From positions 62,001 to 126,000 of the forward strand of contig CAIQHB010000080.1 of assembly GCA_903871465.1 (NCBI GenBank): a stretch of DNA of 64,000 nucleotides. The letters run 5' to 3'. Under the pieces are notes generated by a model. It ran no database searches, was not told the DNA's origin, and was given only the letters and a program-made list of their open reading frames with translations. The stretch is from an uncultured Methanosarcinales archaeon (GTDB lineage Archaea; Halobacteriota; Methanosarcinia; Methanotrichales; Methanotrichaceae). Made by a program: the position numbers and the translations under genes. Below, one piece after another: positions 17,879 through 26,868 of the stretch. Each line of letters begins with the position of its first letter. Positions within the stretch are counted from its first letter, which is position 1.

Positions 17879-18298
17879 ATGTCTGCAAAATTAATGGAAT
17901 ACTTCAACAAACAGCCGAGGCTGAGCGTCCTGAGCACTTCGAGCAAAAACGGAATTGTCGATGTGGCAGTGATGGGCTCGCCCCAAATGGTCGATGAGAA
18001 GACGATTATAGCAGCATTTGCCAGAGGCCGCACCTTTGCCAACCTTCAAGAGAATCCAAATGCGGCGTTCATTATAATGGAGCCGGGATCGGGGATTCTT
18101 GATTGGAAAGGAATCCGTGTTTACCTCAAGATGAAGGAATATGTAACAACAGGCCCGCAGCTAGATACTTACAAGATTGGGATGGCAAAGATTATCGGCG
18201 AGCAAGCGGCAGAGATGATTAAGGTGCTGGTTACGTTCGAGGTCACTGAAGTCCGGCCTCTGATTGACTTTGGGCAGGGCTGGGAGAGATCCGTTTAG
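17879..18298 (+). CDS. Pyridoxamine 5'-phosphate oxidase-like FMN-binding protein
   Basis: 139 aa with an AAGGAG site 8 nt before ATG 17879. It is a single split-barrel domain of the PNPOx-like type: the LSVLSTSSKNGIVDVAVMG opening, a central AFARGRTFANLQENPNAAF stretch and a C-terminal strand-helix ending near FEVTEVRPL. Members bind FMN or F420 and are mostly of unknown substrate, so the true role may be a flavin or F420 reductase-type reaction. Separate from its neighbours; the RHH-like gene is divergent. Confidence 0.75.
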   Translation: MSAKLMEYFNKQPRLSVLSTSSKNGIVDVAVMGSPQMVDEKTIIAAFARGRTFANLQENPNAAFIIMEPGSGILDWKGIRVYLKMKEYVTTGPQLDTYKIGMAKIIGEQAAEMIKVLVTFEVTEVRPLIDFGQGWERSV

Positions 18299-18475
18299 AT
18301 AACCAATGGTGCAAAGCTCTCGGGTCAGATTGCCTTGCTAACACCGATTGTGCTCGATCCATCGTTTTTCACATTCGCCCCCCACGCACCTCGTCCTTAT
18401 CACCCTGCTGCTCGTAATTAGAATCGCGGGAAGATGCTGGCTGCATCAGTGCATTGCGGGAGAGGTGTGGCGCGG

Positions 18476-20434
18476 ATGTGGATTTTTGATTCTTACTATA
18501 AAGGCTGCGTGGAACTGTGGGGCAGAGAAAACGGCCTGATCAAGGCCAGCGCAATCTCTTTGCCATCATTCTACATGCACCTGAAAGATCCGCATGCCCA
18601 TCGGGAAATGATTGAGGCTCTGGAGGATCTCTACAGGGTCGAGGAATGCAGTTTCAGAACCATCTTCGGCGCCTTCCAGGGCTACAGAGTCTTTGCCGGC
18701 CGCAAGGTTGCGGAGAAGATCGAGATACAGACTCGCTATTCTGCCGAACTCTACAATGTTGATGTCCGACAAGATCAGAGGTACATGGCCGAGCACGACA
18801 TCTTCCCCTGCGGAGGCCGGGACGAGTCCAGGTTCTCTCCTGATTTCGAGGTACCGATAAACGGCATGGAAGTGGAGGTGTCAGGAGACCCTTCCAGGCC
18901 CGGCGACTTCTCCTGCATACAGGTCCTCAACGGCAAGAAGAGAAGGCTGGAGGGATCAGAGAGAACAGTCGTCTCCGATTTCCTGGAGCTGATCAAGTCC
19001 TACAATCCCGACCTGATACTTCTTCCCTATGCCGATACCTGGGTTCCGCTAATGGTCCGCAAGGCGAGGAGGTACGGCCTTGATCCCACCATCAGCCGCA
19101 GCGGCTGGTTCAAACCGATGGCCTCCAAATCTTATTGGAGCTATGGAAAGGTCAACCACAAGGACGGGGCTCTGATCCCAGAGGGACGGGTGCTCATTGA
19201 CACCGCCAAGAGCTTTGTTTATCAAGAGAGCGGGCTGAAAGGGGTGCTGATGGCCTCAAGGCTCTCCGGCCTCTCCCCGAACCTCGCTTCCCGCTTCACG
19301 CCCGGGACGCTCATCTCCAGCTATGAGGTCTTTGAGGCCTTACGGAGAGGCGTGGCCGTGCCCTTCAGGAAGCGAGATGCAGAAAGCGCGAGAACCATCT
19401 CGGAGCTAAGACGCTGTGACAAGGGCGGCATGATGTTTCAGCCGGAGCCGGGGGTGTACGAAAAGGTTCACCAGATCGACTTCACTTCTCTATACCCGTC
19501 GATCATTGTGAAGTACAACCTCTCTCCGGAAACCCTGGAGCATCCCAAGATCGATGGCTTTCTCAGCACAGTGCTCTCCTCCTTGCTCAACCTGCGTATT
19601 GAGACCAAGAGGCTGAAGAAGGCCAACCCGGAGTACAAAGGAATCGACTCGGTCCTGAAGTGGATGCTCGTCACCTGCTTTGGCTACACCGGCTATCGGA
19701 ATGCCAAGTTCGGTCAGATCCAGGTCCATGAGAGGATCACAGCCATTTCCAGAGAGCTTCTCATGCAGATCAAGGAGCTGGCCGAGAACATGAACTTCAC
19801 AGTATTGCATGGCATTGTGGATTGTCTGTGGGTTATGGGCGAGCCCATATCGAAGTACAAAGAAGCTGTGGAGCAAGAGACGGGCATTCTCACAGAGGTT
19901 GACACCTTTGACTGGATCGCCTTCCTGCCTATGTGCGACGGCTCAGGGTCATACAACCGCTACTTTGGCAGACAGGACACGGGCGAGATGAAAATTCGAG
20001 GAGTAGCGGCCCGCAAGGGAGACACGCCCGTGTATGTCGAGAGAATGCAGACGGAATTGTTCGCGGTCCTGGCCGGGGCAAGGAGCCGGGAGGAGCTCTC
20101 AATGGTGAAACCAAACGCGCTAGAAGTTCGCGCAAAGTACATGCGGGAGCTTGAGGATGCCGACATCAATGTCCGGGAGCTGGCCATTCACCGTCGCGTA
20201 GGCAGGCTCAGCTACTCTCGCAGGTGTGCGGAGGCATCAGCTGTGCAGTCTTATGAGGAGCAGGGGCTAAACCCGGCTCCCGGCATGAAGATCGGCTATG
20301 TGGTAAAAGACGCTGGTCGCTGGGAAGTGGAGACGGAAGAGATGGCATCGGAGTTTGATGCTGCTTATTACAGAAAGCTGCTGGAGAAGGCCTGGGAGGA
20401 GGTGGCCTTCGTGTTTAAACCGGCTGGCAAATAG
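18476..20434 (+). CDS. Family-B DNA polymerase homologue, probably inactive (PolB2-like)
   Basis: 652 aa from ATG 18476, which has GGGAGAGGTG upstream; an ATG at 18434 is an alternative. The N-terminal domain has the PolB RYMAEHDIFPCGG segment. The palm motif A is intact (QIDFTSLYPSIIVKYN, about residue 334) and motif B is recognisable (LKWMLVTCFGYTGYRNAKFG). Motif C, normally Y-x-D-T-D-S, reads HGIVDC: the first catalytic Asp is gone. The exonuclease motifs are also not recognisable; only a PYADTWVP segment resembles Exo II. Archaeal PolB2 proteins are known to carry such damage. The gene is intact over its full length, so it is probably kept for a non-polymerising role. Confidence 0.75.
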   Translation: MWIFDSYYKGCVELWGRENGLIKASAISLPSFYMHLKDPHAHREMIEALEDLYRVEECSFRTIFGAFQGYRVFAGRKVAEKIEIQTRYSAELYNVDVRQDQRYMAEHDIFPCGGRDESRFSPDFEVPINGMEVEVSGDPSRPGDFSCIQVLNGKKRRLEGSERTVVSDFLELIKSYNPDLILLPYADTWVPLMVRKARRYGLDPTISRSGWFKPMASKSYWSYGKVNHKDGALIPEGRVLIDTAKSFVYQESGLKGVLMASRLSGLSPNLASRFTPGTLISSYEVFEALRRGVAVPFRKRDAESARTISELRRCDKGGMMFQPEPGVYEKVHQIDFTSLYPSIIVKYNLSPETLEHPKIDGFLSTVLSSLLNLRIETKRLKKANPEYKGIDSVLKWMLVTCFGYTGYRNAKFGQIQVHERITAISRELLMQIKELAENMNFTVLHGIVDCLWVMGEPISKYKEAVEQETGILTEVDTFDWIAFLPMCDGSGSYNRYFGRQDTGEMKIRGVAARKGDTPVYVERMQTELFAVLAGARSREELSMVKPNALEVRAKYMRELEDADINVRELAIHRRVGRLSYSRRCAEASAVQSYEEQGLNPAPGMKIGYVVKDAGRWEVETEEMASEFDAAYYRKLLEKAWEEVAFVFKPAGK

Positions 20435-20825
20435 GGTTGTTGAAGCAGGCATTGCCAAAGTTGCGTTCAATGGCAGCGCTAAGCAGATTTATCGTCACAG
20501 GTTTGATGATGAAGTCGTCTGCCCCGGCATTAAAGCACATCTCACGGCAGAACTCCGGATTGAACGAGGTGATGACTATTATCTTCGGACCCTGCGGCCA
20601 GCGCTCACGGATGATCTTGGTGGCTTCAATTCCGTCCATCTCCGGCATCTGGACGTCCATCAGCACCAGATCATAGGCGTGTTCCTCCAGAGCCGTCAAG
20701 ACCTCCTGGCCGTTGTTGGCCAAATCCGCCCGGTAGCCGAGCTTCTTGAGTATGATCAAAGCTACCTTCTGGTTCACCGGATTATCCTCTGCAACAAGAA
20801 TGTTCAAAGTGGGTCTGACCTGCAT
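20415..20825 (-). CDS. Stand-alone CheY-like response-regulator receiver
   Basis: 136 aa from the ATG at 20825, with GGTGAG about 4-9 nt upstream; longer starts are possible. A single receiver domain: acidic pair VAEDNP, phospho-acceptor Asp in LVLMDVQMPEMDG, a Thr/Ser in VITSF and the conserved Lys in IIKPV. No output domain. Its 3' end overlaps the end of the polymerase-like gene by 20 bp (convergent). The partner histidine kinase is not in the window. Confidence 0.85.
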   Translation of the reverse strand: MQVRPTLNILVAEDNPVNQKVALIILKKLGYRADLANNGQEVLTALEEHAYDLVLMDVQMPEMDGIEATKIIRERWPQGPKIIVITSFNPEFCREMCFNAGADDFIIKPVTINLLSAAIERNFGNACFNNPICQPV

Positions 20826-21341
20826 AATGCTCACCATTCGTATCGCGCTCTTCATATAAGAATTTTTCTTTTGTAATTAATTCTGCGAAAGTGTTCTCAG
20901 ATTATTCATATGATATCCATCGGTTCATTCTATACTGACTACTAATTCTGCGCTGGAGTGGAAAACTTCATAACTTAAACTTAATTTAAATATTAGAATT
21001 ATTTGCTGACAAACATTCTATTGATGTAATTCCTGCGGTTTGTCCAAACTGGTATCCTGCGCACCTGTACTCTCTTTTGGGCCCATCAATTTCTATACGG
21101 TGTGCGCAGGACGCGATCCAAATTTGCTAAGATTTATGGCGGGGGTCCTCAATTGATCGCAGCCCCATTTTGTTGCTGTTTAGCCCGGGGTTTTGTGATT
21201 ATCCTCAGCAGCATCTGTCGAGCTAAGATAAGACGACAATCAGGAAAATCTGGTACATCGCGTCTGAGCCTCAGCCGGAAACGAACCTGAGAAGAGCCTG
21301 AGGCAAACGTTTTTCGCCTAAAGATTACTAAGCTGTAGTCT
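20826..21341. other. Intergenic region without a gene
   Basis: About 515 bp. The first half is AT-rich, with TTAATTTAAATATTAG near 20981-20996 as a possible promoter. No coding region is convincing on either strand. Confidence 0.4.
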
Positions 21342-21878
21342 ATGAAAGAGCCTGCCGAACAAAAGCAAACCGGCCAAATCGGGCATACCGTCCCCACAGC
21401 ATCCGGGTCGTCCGGGAAGGAGATGATTATTGAGAGCTTCTTTTCGACCCCCACCTTCCAGGCACTGACTATAGGCGTTCCCTTCTGCATCTTCAAACTG
21501 CTCTTCGGATTGCTCGCGATTCGGGCCGCTGCAGAGCCAGGCTCCGCCGCCCTTACGGCCTTCGGCTGGCTGATCATAGTCTGGGCGGCGACGGATCTTT
21601 CCATGAACATGGCCCGGGTCCTCTTTCACTTATCCGGCAGAGCTTCGCCTATCGAATACTGCACAATCGCCCAGGCGGGAAGGCTCTTTGGGAGGGCCCG
21701 GCTTTTTCTGGCTATCGACACTCTGATCTCCTTCTCCATCATCTGCTTCGTTCTCTGGTCCGGCTGGATAGCGCAGCTAGGCCGGGTGGAATCCTACCTC
21801 TGGTACGCAGCCACTACCCTGAACCTGATCAGCATCTCTGTGGTCAGCATCTGGATCGAGTTTGGGAGAGGTGCTTGA
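21342..21878 (+). CDS. Integral membrane protein of unknown function
   Basis: 178 aa, ATG 21342. A polar N-terminus of about 30 residues, then four probable transmembrane helices (about 42-64, 70-92, 120-142 and 150-172). The second helix ends in an ATDLSMNMARVLFHL segment. The family is not recognised. It lies upstream of a GC-rich dispersed repeat (22055-22100) and may be a single-gene transcript. Confidence 0.6.
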   Translation: MKEPAEQKQTGQIGHTVPTASGSSGKEMIIESFFSTPTFQALTIGVPFCIFKLLFGLLAIRAAAEPGSAALTAFGWLIIVWAATDLSMNMARVLFHLSGRASPIEYCTIAQAGRLFGRARLFLAIDTLISFSIICFVLWSGWIAQLGRVESYLWYAATTLNLISISVVSIWIEFGRGA

Positions 21879-22189
21879 GTATAGAAATGGCCCGATCCAG
21901 GATAGAGTTCTTTGATGGAATGCATATGGAACATCAACCGCAGACAGGACTTCGTAGATCCAGGCAAGGGCAGCTTTCGCTCTTTCTTCCGGGGTTCCGC
22001 GAGTCGGCCTGCGGGCCTCCCGCGCTGGGGGGCACGGGGCACCTCTCCAGGCCGAGGCCGGCCAAGCGACGACGGCGGTTAAGTTGCAGACTTATTGATT
22101 GATGATATCCTCCCGGATGGGAAAAGGGTTTAAGCGGATGGACTTTCCTGATTATAGGTGATATTATAGAGCCAATTAAAGCCATCAAA
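21879..22189. other. Intergenic region holding a GC-rich repeat
   Basis: About 310 bp. Positions 21960-22100 contain a GC-rich inverted-repeat-prone stretch ending in the dispersed repeat listed below. Small open frames here (for example 21875-22102) are not believed. Confidence 0.45.
22055..22100. repeat. Dispersed GC-rich repeat, copy A
   Basis: The core AGGCCGGCCAAGCGACGA is followed by a diverged G/C segment and TTAAG-TTGCAGAC. The same core and tail recur at 63161-63205 in another intergenic space; sequence to the left of the core (a TTCGCTCTT element and GCCTCTCC-type end) is also similar. Confidence 0.5.
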
Positions 22190-22822
22190 TTGGCGATCTT
22201 GGGTGCGATCGCCTTAGGACTGATTATCTTCAACGTCACAGCCCAGTGTAGTGTTGTAGATACCAACGATACGGTTGCAGTTCCGGCTGAATCCAGCTCC
22301 GGCATCTATGAGAACTCCACCTATGGATTCAGCATGAGCTATCCGGCGGGTTGGATCGTCGAAGAGGCAGAGCCAAATTCCTTAGGCATGGTAGTTGGTT
22401 TCCTGGCGCCTGGTGGGGATATCAATAATCCCACGAACTATGTAACAGCGCAGATTGAGGACCTACCCGCCAGCCAAAAGATTGCTCTGAATGCATACAC
22501 CAGTGCCGTCATTAGCAGCCTGAAGAGCTCCTACAAGGACTTCAAGCTCCTTGCCACGAAGGATATAACTCTCGGGGACCTACCTGGAAAGGAGTTGCTC
22601 TATACAATCGACAAAGAAGGAACGCCTTATAAGATCCTTCTGCAGTACACGATAAAGGACAACAAGGCCTACGTCCTCACCTACTATGCTCAAGAGTATA
22701 GCTATGCTCAAATCGAGGAAGGTGCGAGGGAGATCCTCTCCTCCTTTGGATTCAACGACGCCAAATCAGCAACAGACGGTAGCGGGCCTCTACTGACTCC
22801 TCTACCCTTTTCACGGAGCTAA
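22190..22822 (+). CDS. Secreted protein with PsbP-like fold
   Basis: 210 aa from TTG 22190. A short N-terminal hydrophobic segment is followed by about 150 residues that resemble the PsbP-like domain: YGFSMSYPAGWIVEEA, AQIEDLP, LPGKELLYT, and KAYVLTYYAQEYSYAQI before the last helix (REILSSFGF). Such proteins in methanogens are usually secreted or lipid-linked with unknown function. The start codon is uncertain because the frame remains open upstream without a standard ATG. It is convergent with 22881-24059. Confidence 0.6.
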   Translation: MAILGAIALGLIIFNVTAQCSVVDTNDTVAVPAESSSGIYENSTYGFSMSYPAGWIVEEAEPNSLGMVVGFLAPGGDINNPTNYVTAQIEDLPASQKIALNAYTSAVISSLKSSYKDFKLLATKDITLGDLPGKELLYTIDKEGTPYKILLQYTIKDNKAYVLTYYAQEYSYAQIEEGAREILSSFGFNDAKSATDGSGPLLTPLPFSRS

Positions 22823-22880
22823 ATAGACGATTGTGGTTGCAGGGCAGAGGTGTTAGCACTTAAACCCTGCAGAACCTCAT

Positions 22881-24059
22881 TTATCCGGCAAGCTGCATCG
22901 TGATCACTTTCTCGCCGGCAAAATTGGCGGTCAGGCTCCTCTCTTGGTAATGCTGCTCCATTTGCGAGAGCTTTCCCGTGGAGTCGTAGGCGAAATCCTC
23001 CTTGAAATCCACCTGGTTCGTCCTCTCCAGGATCAATCCATCTTCGCCGCTCCTCACCACGCTTATCTGCATTCCCGTATCCGGGTCTGTATCCACTACT
23101 CTGGGACTCACAGATAGTGCATTTAGGGGAACAAAATCCCCCATGAGTCGGGATGCACCACAAACAGCATTGAAGTAGATTGCAGTCGCGCCATTCAGGG
23201 AATAGGGGTCCTCCCTTATCTCGGCAAATTTTTTGTGAACCGCCTGTACGGTCACCTTCGAGGCCAAAGCAGATATCATGGGTTGAGTACCCTGAAACTG
23301 CTGCATAGACTGGCCCTGATAGCTCCAGGTCTGTCCCTGAGCCAACCATGAGGGCAGATTCCCATCCCTCCATGGGATTTCCAGGCGCCGGAGGTTGCGA
23401 AGCTGTAACTTGGCATGGTTGCCGCTATTCTTGACAACTCCCGTATTCCATTCTCCCTCCGAGGCATAATCAACCGTATGGTAGAACAGGAGCCCCGAGT
23501 CCAGGTCGTAGACCATGGCCATCTCAAAGGTCCCTGTCTTGAAATCGAACCTGATGGCCTGGAAATCCTTGCCCTCAATAGTGAAAGGGATTCTTTGTAC
23601 CATCAGGTCATCGCTTACCTTTACGGGAATCTTTTGCAGGACTAGTGGATTGCACCAGAAATCACCGATCCCGGCAGGGACCACTGAGCCGTAGCTATTT
23701 ACCTTGCGCATCCCTCCATAAAGATCGGGGGCATAGGCCTCAGTGTATGTTGCAGCCATGCCATTTTCCATGGCCACTACATCTATCTGAATCAGGCCGT
23801 TGCCTGTAGAGCCTGACCCCACGTCTTTGTTCTCATTTATCCCTCCCTCAGATTCCGATGTGCTGGCGAGCATGTAATAGGTCGCTCTCAGACCTTCAGT
23901 CACCCACTCGGGGGCTGTGGCCTTATTCAGCTCAGGATATCTTATGGGCATGGGATTCTCACTACCGCTGGGCAGAGTCGCTGCACCAGAGGCCGTAAGG
24001 ATCATGGCAAAACAGATCAATGCAACATATAGACCATATAGACCATATTTTGCAGTCAT
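22881..24059 (-). CDS. Large secreted protein of unknown function
   Basis: 392 aa. Signal peptide about 1-27 (hydrophobic YVALICFAMILTASGA). The mature part is beta-rich: many alternating polar/aromatic strands such as YHTVDYASEGEWNTG, WRDGNLPSWLAQGQTW, DFVPLNALSVSP. Two cysteines only (near FWCNP and AVCGAS). No transmembrane anchor. The family is not recognised. It is transcribed away from the exonuclease gene at 24184, with about 120 bp of divergent promoter region between them. Confidence 0.65.
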   Translation of the reverse strand: MTAKYGLYGLYVALICFAMILTASGAATLPSGSENPMPIRYPELNKATAPEWVTEGLRATYYMLASTSESEGGINENKDVGSGSTGNGLIQIDVVAMENGMAATYTEAYAPDLYGGMRKVNSYGSVVPAGIGDFWCNPLVLQKIPVKVSDDLMVQRIPFTIEGKDFQAIRFDFKTGTFEMAMVYDLDSGLLFYHTVDYASEGEWNTGVVKNSGNHAKLQLRNLRRLEIPWRDGNLPSWLAQGQTWSYQGQSMQQFQGTQPMISALASKVTVQAVHKKFAEIREDPYSLNGATAIYFNAVCGASRLMGDFVPLNALSVSPRVVDTDPDTGMQISVVRSGEDGLILERTNQVDFKEDFAYDSTGKLSQMEQHYQERSLTANFAGEKVITMQLAG

Positions 24060-24183
24060 GTGCCCCTTGTTTGCCCTTAGATGGTTAAATTTGTAGTCCT
24101 TCTCTGTCGACTTTCTGTCTCACGGAATCCCGGATCGCAAGGGATTAATCAGATGCCGAAAGTTTCCATTTGAGGCGGAAAAA

Positions 24184-24975
24184 GTGCGACCTATGAGACT
24201 AGTCTCCTGGAATGTGAACGGCCTGAGAGCCGTTTATAAAAAAGGTTTTGTGGATTGGCTTATGAGCGATCTGCCGGATGTGCTCTGTCTTCAGGAGACG
24301 AAGGTGGCAGTTGATCAGATTCCGGCCAGGCTCAAGAATCTGCCAGGCTACACTTCCTATTTCGGCACAGGGGATAGAAAAGGCCGCGACGGAGTGGCCC
24401 TCTTCTCCAAAACAGAGCCCGTCAGCGTGCAGTACTCTTTAGGATTCGAGGGATTTGATGATGAGCATCGGGCAATCGTGGCCGACTTTGGGGACTTTAT
24501 GCTCTTCAATGTCTACTTCCCCAATGGCAAAGCCTCAAAAGAGCGGCTGGATTACAAGCTCGAGTTCTATGATCGCTTCCTGGACCACATGGACCAGCTT
24601 TTGAAAGCGGGCCGAAATATTGTCGTCTGCGGGGATGTCAATACCGCTCACAAGGAGATGGATCTGGCCCGGCCCAAGGCTAATGAGAAGATCTCCGGAT
24701 TCCTGCCGGTGGAGAGAGCCTGGATAGACCGGCTGGTGGAGCACGGGTTTCTGGACACCTTCCGCGTCTTTCACCCGGAGGGCGGAAACTATTCCTTTTG
24801 GGATTTGAAGACGGGAGCGCGCGAGCGCAACGTGGGCTGGAGGATCGACTACTTCTTCGTCAGCGAAAGCCTGCGGGATCGCATCCAATCGGCGTTCATC
24901 CTCAAGGATGTCACGGGAGCCGACCACTGTCCGGTGGGGATAGAGATCGGGATTGAGGTGAAGGGCAATGAGTAA
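24184..24975 (+). CDS. xth: Exonuclease III / AP endonuclease
   Basis: 263 aa from GTG 24184 (GAGG 8 nt upstream); the ATG at 24193 would also fit the family start (MRLVSWNVNGLRA). The full EEP-fold set is visible: N in WNVNGLRA, E in CLQETK, the YFPNGKA loop, GDVNTAH, and the C-terminal WRIDYFFVS and GADHCPV with the catalytic His. It acts in base-excision repair, cutting DNA at abasic sites and trimming 3' ends. Single-gene unit. Confidence 0.92.
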   Translation: MRPMRLVSWNVNGLRAVYKKGFVDWLMSDLPDVLCLQETKVAVDQIPARLKNLPGYTSYFGTGDRKGRDGVALFSKTEPVSVQYSLGFEGFDDEHRAIVADFGDFMLFNVYFPNGKASKERLDYKLEFYDRFLDHMDQLLKAGRNIVVCGDVNTAHKEMDLARPKANEKISGFLPVERAWIDRLVEHGFLDTFRVFHPEGGNYSFWDLKTGARERNVGWRIDYFFVSESLRDRIQSAFILKDVTGADHCPVGIEIGIEVKGNE

Positions 24976-25083
24976 ACGAGAATTAGATTCTATATTTTTA
25001 CTATAGAATTATTATATTATTGACAAATTCAATTTGACAAAAAGAAATTCAGAAGGCTCAGAAAATTAGAAAAGCCTCCTGTA

Positions 25084-26868
25084 TCACCAAGATTCAAATG
25101 ATCTGTAAATGCAGAACCTTAGTTCATCGCTGTTAGCGGTTTTTATGCGGAAGTCGCCCATCAATGGAATGTCTAGGTTTTTGCTGAGGGTTATGGAGTT
25201 GTCCTTGTTGTCCATGGTGATGGTACCAGCATTGGCATCAATGGTTCTAATGGTCATCTTATCAAAGATTGTATTTGGATTTACATTGATAAGATATTCA
25301 GAGATCTGGAAAACACCATCTACAATGCAGGATTTTCCCTGGGTGCAATTTGTCTCTGCCACGTGCAGTGCCAGCTCCGCGATATCATCAACATCTGCAA
25401 GGCTTTTTCTGTAGAGATATGTGCCTGGCACGCTGAGGTAGTTTCTATCCACAAATGTGCTATTCCTGTAAAGTTCAACCAGAGTCTTGTTGCAAGATTT
25501 ATCGATATAGAACTTGGCCTCAAATCCATCCTCCAAAGACAGAGTGCCTCCGTCCTGGATTTTCTGTCGTTCTCCGCTATCGATCAAGACTCTTCCGAGC
25601 TGTGAATTGCTCAGTAAATTGGCATCCTTTTGAGCGTGCTGCAGAGGACTATCGTTCACATAGTTCACGAAAAAGCTCTTGCCTAGAAAACCAATAATAT
25701 TATAATGTCCCCAGTCTTCGTACTCGAACTTTTTATTTTGAGATACGGTTGTGTAAGTGATGCCATAGGGCGAATCGCCACTGAGCCTGTTATTCTCAGA
25801 GAGAACGAACTTGAGGTTCTCGTCGCCTATATCATTCTTCATATCGTAGTAGAAGCCTGCGAAAATCTGCGGATTCCATGCAAAGGAGTTATCAACCAGA
25901 TTGCTTTGGCCGTCGACCTTGCCAGCAACTGCACCTCGGATCACTGAATCATTTTTAGAGGCATTCTTATAGAGGTATAATCTGGTGTTGAAAACAGAAT
26001 CTGCTGAATTGACTGACTTCAGACCGAAGCCATCCATTAACTCATGATCAGGCTCCTTTGATAGGTCGAAATCCTCGATATTCTTCAACACCAAGCCGTT
26101 GCCGTCGCTCGAAACGACTTTCATTATACCATATTCAGCTCCCAGGTCGAACGTGGTTGGTTTTTCGGAGATTTGAAATAGTCCCTTTATAGTGTAGTAG
26201 CTTTTTGGTTCTGCTTTTACGTTTGCCTTGATACACACCGCCAAGAGTGTAACGTTCTCATTGCCTACTGAGGCTGAATAGACATAATCGACAGGAGGGG
26301 TCATGACCTTCGAGTCAACAACATTGTTGCCTCTATAAAGACTGAGCTTTACTCCCTCAACTGCATCTGATAGTTTCAGACTATATCCCTCTTTTAGAGG
26401 TAACGCTTCATCATTGGCTATCGTCTTCGTTTCGTCGGTATCGATAAGCACTTGGCTAAGAATCTTGCCGTTTTCTAAAGAATTCCAAGCCTTTGCAATC
26501 AGACAATTGTCGGGATATCCGGCAAAATACTTCTGTCCCAAGAAGCACAGTACCAGGTAATTGCCCCAGATGTCATGCTCAAACTTGGTTGGTTCGGGGT
26601 ATGTTTTGTATTCAATAGCTCCTGTTTCGACATTTTTGTTGCTTAGATTTAGCTGGAGGGATTCCGTTGACAGATCCTTGTCAAGGTCGAAATAGAAGCC
26701 CGCGAAGTTCTGCGGGCCCCAGGTGAAAGAGTTGTCGGCGAGGTTGCTCTGGCCATTGACAATGCCAGCCACAGCTCCATGGATCTCTACGGCATCGATG
26801 GCATAAGCCGGTGATGAGGCAAAAATGGATAATAATGTGAGGAGTAGCAAAAATGCTGCTGATCTCAT
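25084..26868 (-). CDS. S-layer domain protein (two PF07752-type domains)
   Basis: 594 aa. Signal peptide about 1-24. Two S-layer domains of the Methanosarcina type (about 28-300 and 310-590), each opening with EIHGAVAGIVNGQSNLADNS or RGAVAGKVDGQSNLVDNS and WGPQNFAGFYFD or WNPQIFAGFYYD, and each ending near DGVFQISE, MTIRTIDA or MKVVSSDG. No C-terminal membrane anchor is visible. It follows the next gene (26865-28760) with a 4-bp overlap, so both are co-translated. It probably forms or decorates the cell surface or sheath. Confidence 0.85.
   Translation of the reverse strand: MRSAAFLLLLTLLSIFASSPAYAIDAVEIHGAVAGIVNGQSNLADNSFTWGPQNFAGFYFDLDKDLSTESLQLNLSNKNVETGAIEYKTYPEPTKFEHDIWGNYLVLCFLGQKYFAGYPDNCLIAKAWNSLENGKILSQVLIDTDETKTIANDEALPLKEGYSLKLSDAVEGVKLSLYRGNNVVDSKVMTPPVDYVYSASVGNENVTLLAVCIKANVKAEPKSYYTIKGLFQISEKPTTFDLGAEYGIMKVVSSDGNGLVLKNIEDFDLSKEPDHELMDGFGLKSVNSADSVFNTRLYLYKNASKNDSVIRGAVAGKVDGQSNLVDNSFAWNPQIFAGFYYDMKNDIGDENLKFVLSENNRLSGDSPYGITYTTVSQNKKFEYEDWGHYNIIGFLGKSFFVNYVNDSPLQHAQKDANLLSNSQLGRVLIDSGERQKIQDGGTLSLEDGFEAKFYIDKSCNKTLVELYRNSTFVDRNYLSVPGTYLYRKSLADVDDIAELALHVAETNCTQGKSCIVDGVFQISEYLINVNPNTIFDKMTIRTIDANAGTITMDNKDNSITLSKNLDIPLMGDFRIKTANSDELRFCIYRSFESW

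Noticed and set aside
21875-22102. Open frame overlapping the end of the membrane-protein gene
   Set aside because: Arg/Pro-rich translation of the GC-rich repeat region, no domain, likely not translated.
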